Shown here: positions 61,282-64,000 of the stretch, piece by piece
Numbering within the stretch: the stretch's first letter is position 1
Layout: each line of letters opens with the position of its first letter
DNA from: Fimenecus sp045545735
GTDB taxonomy: Bacteria > Bacillota > Clostridia > Oscillospirales > Acutalibacteraceae
Assembly (NCBI GenBank): GCA_045545735.1
Contig: JAZQBM010000001.1
Location: forward strand, 124,001-188,000
Direction: 5' to 3'
Length of the DNA stretch: 64,000 bases
Translations under genes and position numbers: made by a program
The notes under the pieces: model-generated
The model's database searches: none
Told to the model about the DNA's origin: nothing
The model's input: the letters and a program-made list of their open reading frames with translations, nothing else

Positions 61282-62799
61282 ATGAGAACTAGCGGAGTTT
61301 TAATGCATATTTCATCTTTGCCGGGTAACACAGGTATAGGTACACTTGGCATTGAAGCATATAAATTTGTGGATTTTCTTAAACAAAGTGGGCAAACATA
61401 CTGGCAGGTTTTGCCTTTATGTCCTACAAGTTATGGCGATTCACCTTATCAGTCGTTTTCTACATTTGCAGGTAATCCGTATTTTATTGATTTTGATTTA
61501 CTTTGTAATGACGGATTACTCATGAAAAGCGATTATTCTAGAATAAATTGGGGCGAAAATCCTGAAAGAGTCGATTTTGAAAAAATCTACAAAAATAGAT
61601 TTAAGGTGTTAAAAAAAGCATATAATAATTTTGATTTATCAAGTGAAGATTATATTGATTTTTGCACAGTTAATGCTTTGTGGATTAATGATTTTGCTTT
61701 ATATATGGCTCTTAAAAACGCTTTTGATGGTAAGCCATGGAATGAGTGGTCAACTGATTTAAAAACTCGTAAACACGACGCAATTAAACAAGCAAAAGAA
61801 GATTTAAAAAATGAAATAGAATTTCAAAAGTTCATTCAATTTTTATTTTTTAATCAATGGACAAGCCTAAAAAAATATGCAAACGACAAAGGAATTTTGA
61901 TTGTTGGCGATATTCCTATTTATGTTGCCGCTGATAGTGCGGATGTTTGGGCAAATCCAAAGAATTTTTTGCTTGATGAAGATTGCAACCCAATTGAAGT
62001 GGCTGGTTGTCCGCCTGATGCATTTACTGCTGACGGTCAGCTTTGGGGTAATCCACTTTATGACTGGGAATATATGAAAAATGATAATTATTCTTGGTGG
62101 AAAGAACGAATTAAACATCAGTATTCACTTTGTGATGTTATTCGTATTGACCACTTCAGAGGATTTGAATCGTATTACTGTATTCCTGCAGATGCCAAAA
62201 CTGCAAAAATAGGTGAGTGGCGTAAAGGTCCGGGAATTGAATTTTTCCGCGAAATTGAAAAAGACCTTGGAAAAATGAATATCATTGCAGAAGATTTAGG
62301 CTTTTTAACTCCTGCTGTAAAAAAAATGCTTAAACAAAGCAAATATCCCGGTATGAAAGTACTTCAGTTTGCTTTTGATACTGATGAAGATAATGATTAT
62401 ACACTTCATAACTTTACTAAAAATTCTGTAGCTTATGTTGGTACTCACGATAATGACACCATTATGGGTTATATGACCAAAACTGCTTCAAGAAAAACAC
62501 GTAAGCGTGCAAAAGAATATCTTCGTTTAACTCGTAAAGAAGGTTATAATTGGGGAATGATGAAAGCAATTTGGTCAAGCAATTCTGATACCGCAATCGT
62601 TACAATGCAGGATTTATTAGGACTTGGCAACGAAGCACGAATGAATTTTCCGTCAACTGTTAAAGATAATTGGCAGTGGCGTGCAAAATCTGATTATTTA
62701 AGTGATGAACTGGCAGACAAAATTAAGTATTACACTGAACTTTATCAGCGTCTGCCAAAGGTGAAAAGAGGAAAAACTAATGTCAAAAATAGTAAATGA
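61282..62799 (+). CDS. malQ: 4-alpha-glucanotransferase (amylomaltase)
   Basis: GH77 enzyme that transfers alpha-1,4-glucan segments between maltodextrins and releases glucose. The 505-residue length matches bacterial amylomaltases. It starts with RTSGVLMHISSLPG, then YGDSPYQSFSTFAGNPYFID, the nucleophile in VIRIDHFRGFESYY, the acid/base glutamate in IIAEDLGFLTP and the third aspartate in YVGTHDNDTIMG. AAAGGGCGAT precedes the ATG. Its last 20 bases overlap the glgP start. Confidence 0.96.
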   Translation: MRTSGVLMHISSLPGNTGIGTLGIEAYKFVDFLKQSGQTYWQVLPLCPTSYGDSPYQSFSTFAGNPYFIDFDLLCNDGLLMKSDYSRINWGENPERVDFEKIYKNRFKVLKKAYNNFDLSSEDYIDFCTVNALWINDFALYMALKNAFDGKPWNEWSTDLKTRKHDAIKQAKEDLKNEIEFQKFIQFLFFNQWTSLKKYANDKGILIVGDIPIYVAADSADVWANPKNFLLDEDCNPIEVAGCPPDAFTADGQLWGNPLYDWEYMKNDNYSWWKERIKHQYSLCDVIRIDHFRGFESYYCIPADAKTAKIGEWRKGPGIEFFREIEKDLGKMNIIAEDLGFLTPAVKKMLKQSKYPGMKVLQFAFDTDEDNDYTLHNFTKNSVAYVGTHDNDTIMGYMTKTASRKTRKRAKEYLRLTRKEGYNWGMMKAIWSSNSDTAIVTMQDLLGLGNEARMNFPSTVKDNWQWRAKSDYLSDELADKIKYYTELYQRLPKVKRGKTNVKNSK

Positions 62800-64000
62800 T
62801 GCAATATCACTTGCTAAAAGTAAATATTTGAAAACGTTAAAAGAATTAACACCCAATGAATTGCATGATGTAATTTCAACTGCAGTTATGGGTGAAATTG
62901 CTGACGATTGGATGAGTAGCAAAAACAAGAGAATTCGTGAAAGAACAGCATTTTATTTTTCTGCTGAATTTCTCGTTGGTCGTGCAATTTATAATAACCT
63001 TGTATCTAAAAAGTTGTATGACGAAGTTGAAACTGAACTTAATAAATATAATGTATCTCTCAATTCACTTGAAGATATTGAAGACAGTGCACTTGGTAAC
63101 GGTGGCTTAGGTCGACTTGCTGCTTGTTTTCTTGAAAGTGCCGCAACTCATAATATTGCACTTGATGGCTACGGAATTCGTTATAAATACGGACTTTTCA
63201 AGCAAGATATTCAAGATGGTTTTCAGGTTGAATACGCTGATGACTGGACAAAATGGGGTGACCCATGGTCAATCCGTAACGAAAATGATGCAGTAGAAGT
63301 TCAGTTCAAAGATATGACAGTAAAAGCAGTACCTTATGATATGCCTGTTATCGGCTATGGTACTGATAATGTTGGTACATTAAGACTTTGGCAGGCAGAA
63401 TCACTTGTGCCATTTGATTTTAACTTGTTTAATCAGCAAAAATATGATAAATCAGTCAATCTAAAAAATCGTGCAGAAGACATTTCTCGTGTTCTTTACC
63501 CAAATGATGACACTTATGAAGGCAAAAAATTAAGACTTAAACAACAGTATTTCTTCTCAAGTGCATCTTTACAAGACATTATAAGAAAATATAAGAGTAT
63601 TCACGGTGCAGATTTCTCAAAATTTGCTGATTATGTAACAATTCAGCTTAATGACACTCATCCTGTAATCTCAATTCCTGAACTTATTAGACTTTTAACT
63701 GAATACGAAAAAGTTGACTTTGATTGTGCTGTTGAAATCACTAAAAATGTGTTTAATTACACAAATCATACCATTATGCAAGAGGCACTTGAAAAATGGG
63801 ATGTAAAAACGATTAAAGACACTATTCCACAAGTTTTTGATATTATCAAAAAACTTGATAAGTTACTCAAGAAAGAGCTTAAAAAGGCTAAAATTGACAA
63901 AGAAAAAAGCGAGAAAATGCAGATTATTCAAGAAAGACAAGTGCATATGGCATACCTTGCGATTTTCTGTTCAAAATTTGTTAACGGTGTTGCTCGCATT
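62780..64000 (+). CDS. glgP: Glycogen/alpha-glucan phosphorylase (partial, 5' end)
   Basis: The first 407 residues of a GT35 phosphorylase; the gene runs off the window, so the pyridoxal-phosphate lysine region is not seen. Visible hallmarks are YFSAEFLVGRAIYNNL, DSALGNGGLGRLAACFLES, GYGIRYKYGLFKQ and IQLNDTHPVISIPEL. It releases glucose 1-phosphate from alpha-1,4-glucans. AGAGG lies about eight bases before the ATG, within malQ, so translation is coupled. It completes the import-disproportionation-phosphorolysis set. Confidence 0.95.
   Translation, partial: MSKIVNDAISLAKSKYLKTLKELTPNELHDVISTAVMGEIADDWMSSKNKRIRERTAFYFSAEFLVGRAIYNNLVSKKLYDEVETELNKYNVSLNSLEDIEDSALGNGGLGRLAACFLESAATHNIALDGYGIRYKYGLFKQDIQDGFQVEYADDWTKWGDPWSIRNENDAVEVQFKDMTVKAVPYDMPVIGYGTDNVGTLRLWQAESLVPFDFNLFNQQKYDKSVNLKNRAEDISRVLYPNDDTYEGKKLRLKQQYFFSSASLQDIIRKYKSIHGADFSKFADYVTIQLNDTHPVISIPELIRLLTEYEKVDFDCAVEITKNVFNYTNHTIMQEALEKWDVKTIKDTIPQVFDIIKKLDKLLKKELKKAKIDKEKSEKMQIIQERQVHMAYLAIFCSKFVNGVARI

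Noticed and set aside
1..64000. CRISPR arrays, insertion sequences, prophage, attachment sites
   Set aside because: No regularly spaced repeats, transposase, integrase or phage structural genes were seen anywhere; the window reads as stable core and metabolic chromosome.

Overview
The window looks like chromosome from an AT-rich (about one-third G+C by eye), spore-forming member of the Clostridia, probably close to Ruminococcus or other Oscillospirales. The evidence is SpoIVB and YunB sporulation proteins, an IspH-S1 fusion, lipoprotein-anchored ABC binding proteins, strong GGAGG ribosome-binding sites, sigma-A-like promoters with 17-base spacers, frequent TTG starts, and a Firmicutes-type LexA box at dinB. 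No phage, insertion sequence, CRISPR array or other mobile DNA is visible. Genes are packed tightly and no gene-free stretch exceeds 300 bases.

Layout. 1-5.1 kb: tail of an unidentified gene, dnaE, pfkA, a divergent shikimate-kinase-like gene. 5.2-8.1 kb: SpoIVB, then on the minus strand an ACT protein and a DUF711/UPF0210 protein. 8.3-11.4 kb: PHP phosphatase, ispE, geranylgeranyl-reductase-type flavoprotein. 11.5-14 kb: ackA (-) and tmcAL (+), divergent. 14-19.5 kb: an operon of an RpiR-type regulator, a BaiN/RdsA flavoprotein, cmk, plsC and ispH-rpsA. 19.6-26 kb: GH27 alpha-galactosidase with an inserted module, small membrane protein, yunB, ligA, RluA-type pseudouridine synthase, small membrane protein. 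26-28.4 kb: polar amino-acid ABC importer. 28.5-30.2 kb: surface cohesin protein, two tiny genes, flavin reductase-rubredoxin. 30.4-37.7 kb: NhaC-type antiporter, then (-) a complete branched-chain amino-acid importer (livJHMGF) ending in a cytidylate-kinase-like gene. 37.8-44 kb (-): orphan lipoprotein, membrane M28 peptidase, PadR regulator with a membrane partner, endonuclease/exonuclease/phosphatase-family protein. 44.1-51.1 kb: tRNA-Pro(GGG), ZIP transporter, SOS-type dinB, ABC-F protein plus MATE pump, COG2509 flavoprotein. 51.1-56.9 kb (-): xpt with a BMP-type nucleoside importer. 57-64 kb (+): CUT1 sugar importer, malQ and glgP (cut by the window end).

The 57-64 kb block reads as one pathway: import of alpha-glucan oligosaccharides, disproportionation by MalQ and phosphorolysis by GlgP, feeding glycolysis (pfkA) and acetate formation (ackA). 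The xpt-importer block reads as purine salvage. All four ABC importer operons have a stem-loop directly after the binding-protein gene, which probably keeps that product more abundant than the membrane parts.

I see no clearly new multi-gene system. The best leads are an internal translation start that could release free S1 protein from the IspH-S1 fusion, the module inserted between the two catalytic aspartates of the alpha-galactosidase, the single-cohesin surface anchor with its small companions, the PadR/membrane-protein pair with nested inverted repeats in its leader, and the isoprenoid-reductase-like flavoprotein behind ispE.
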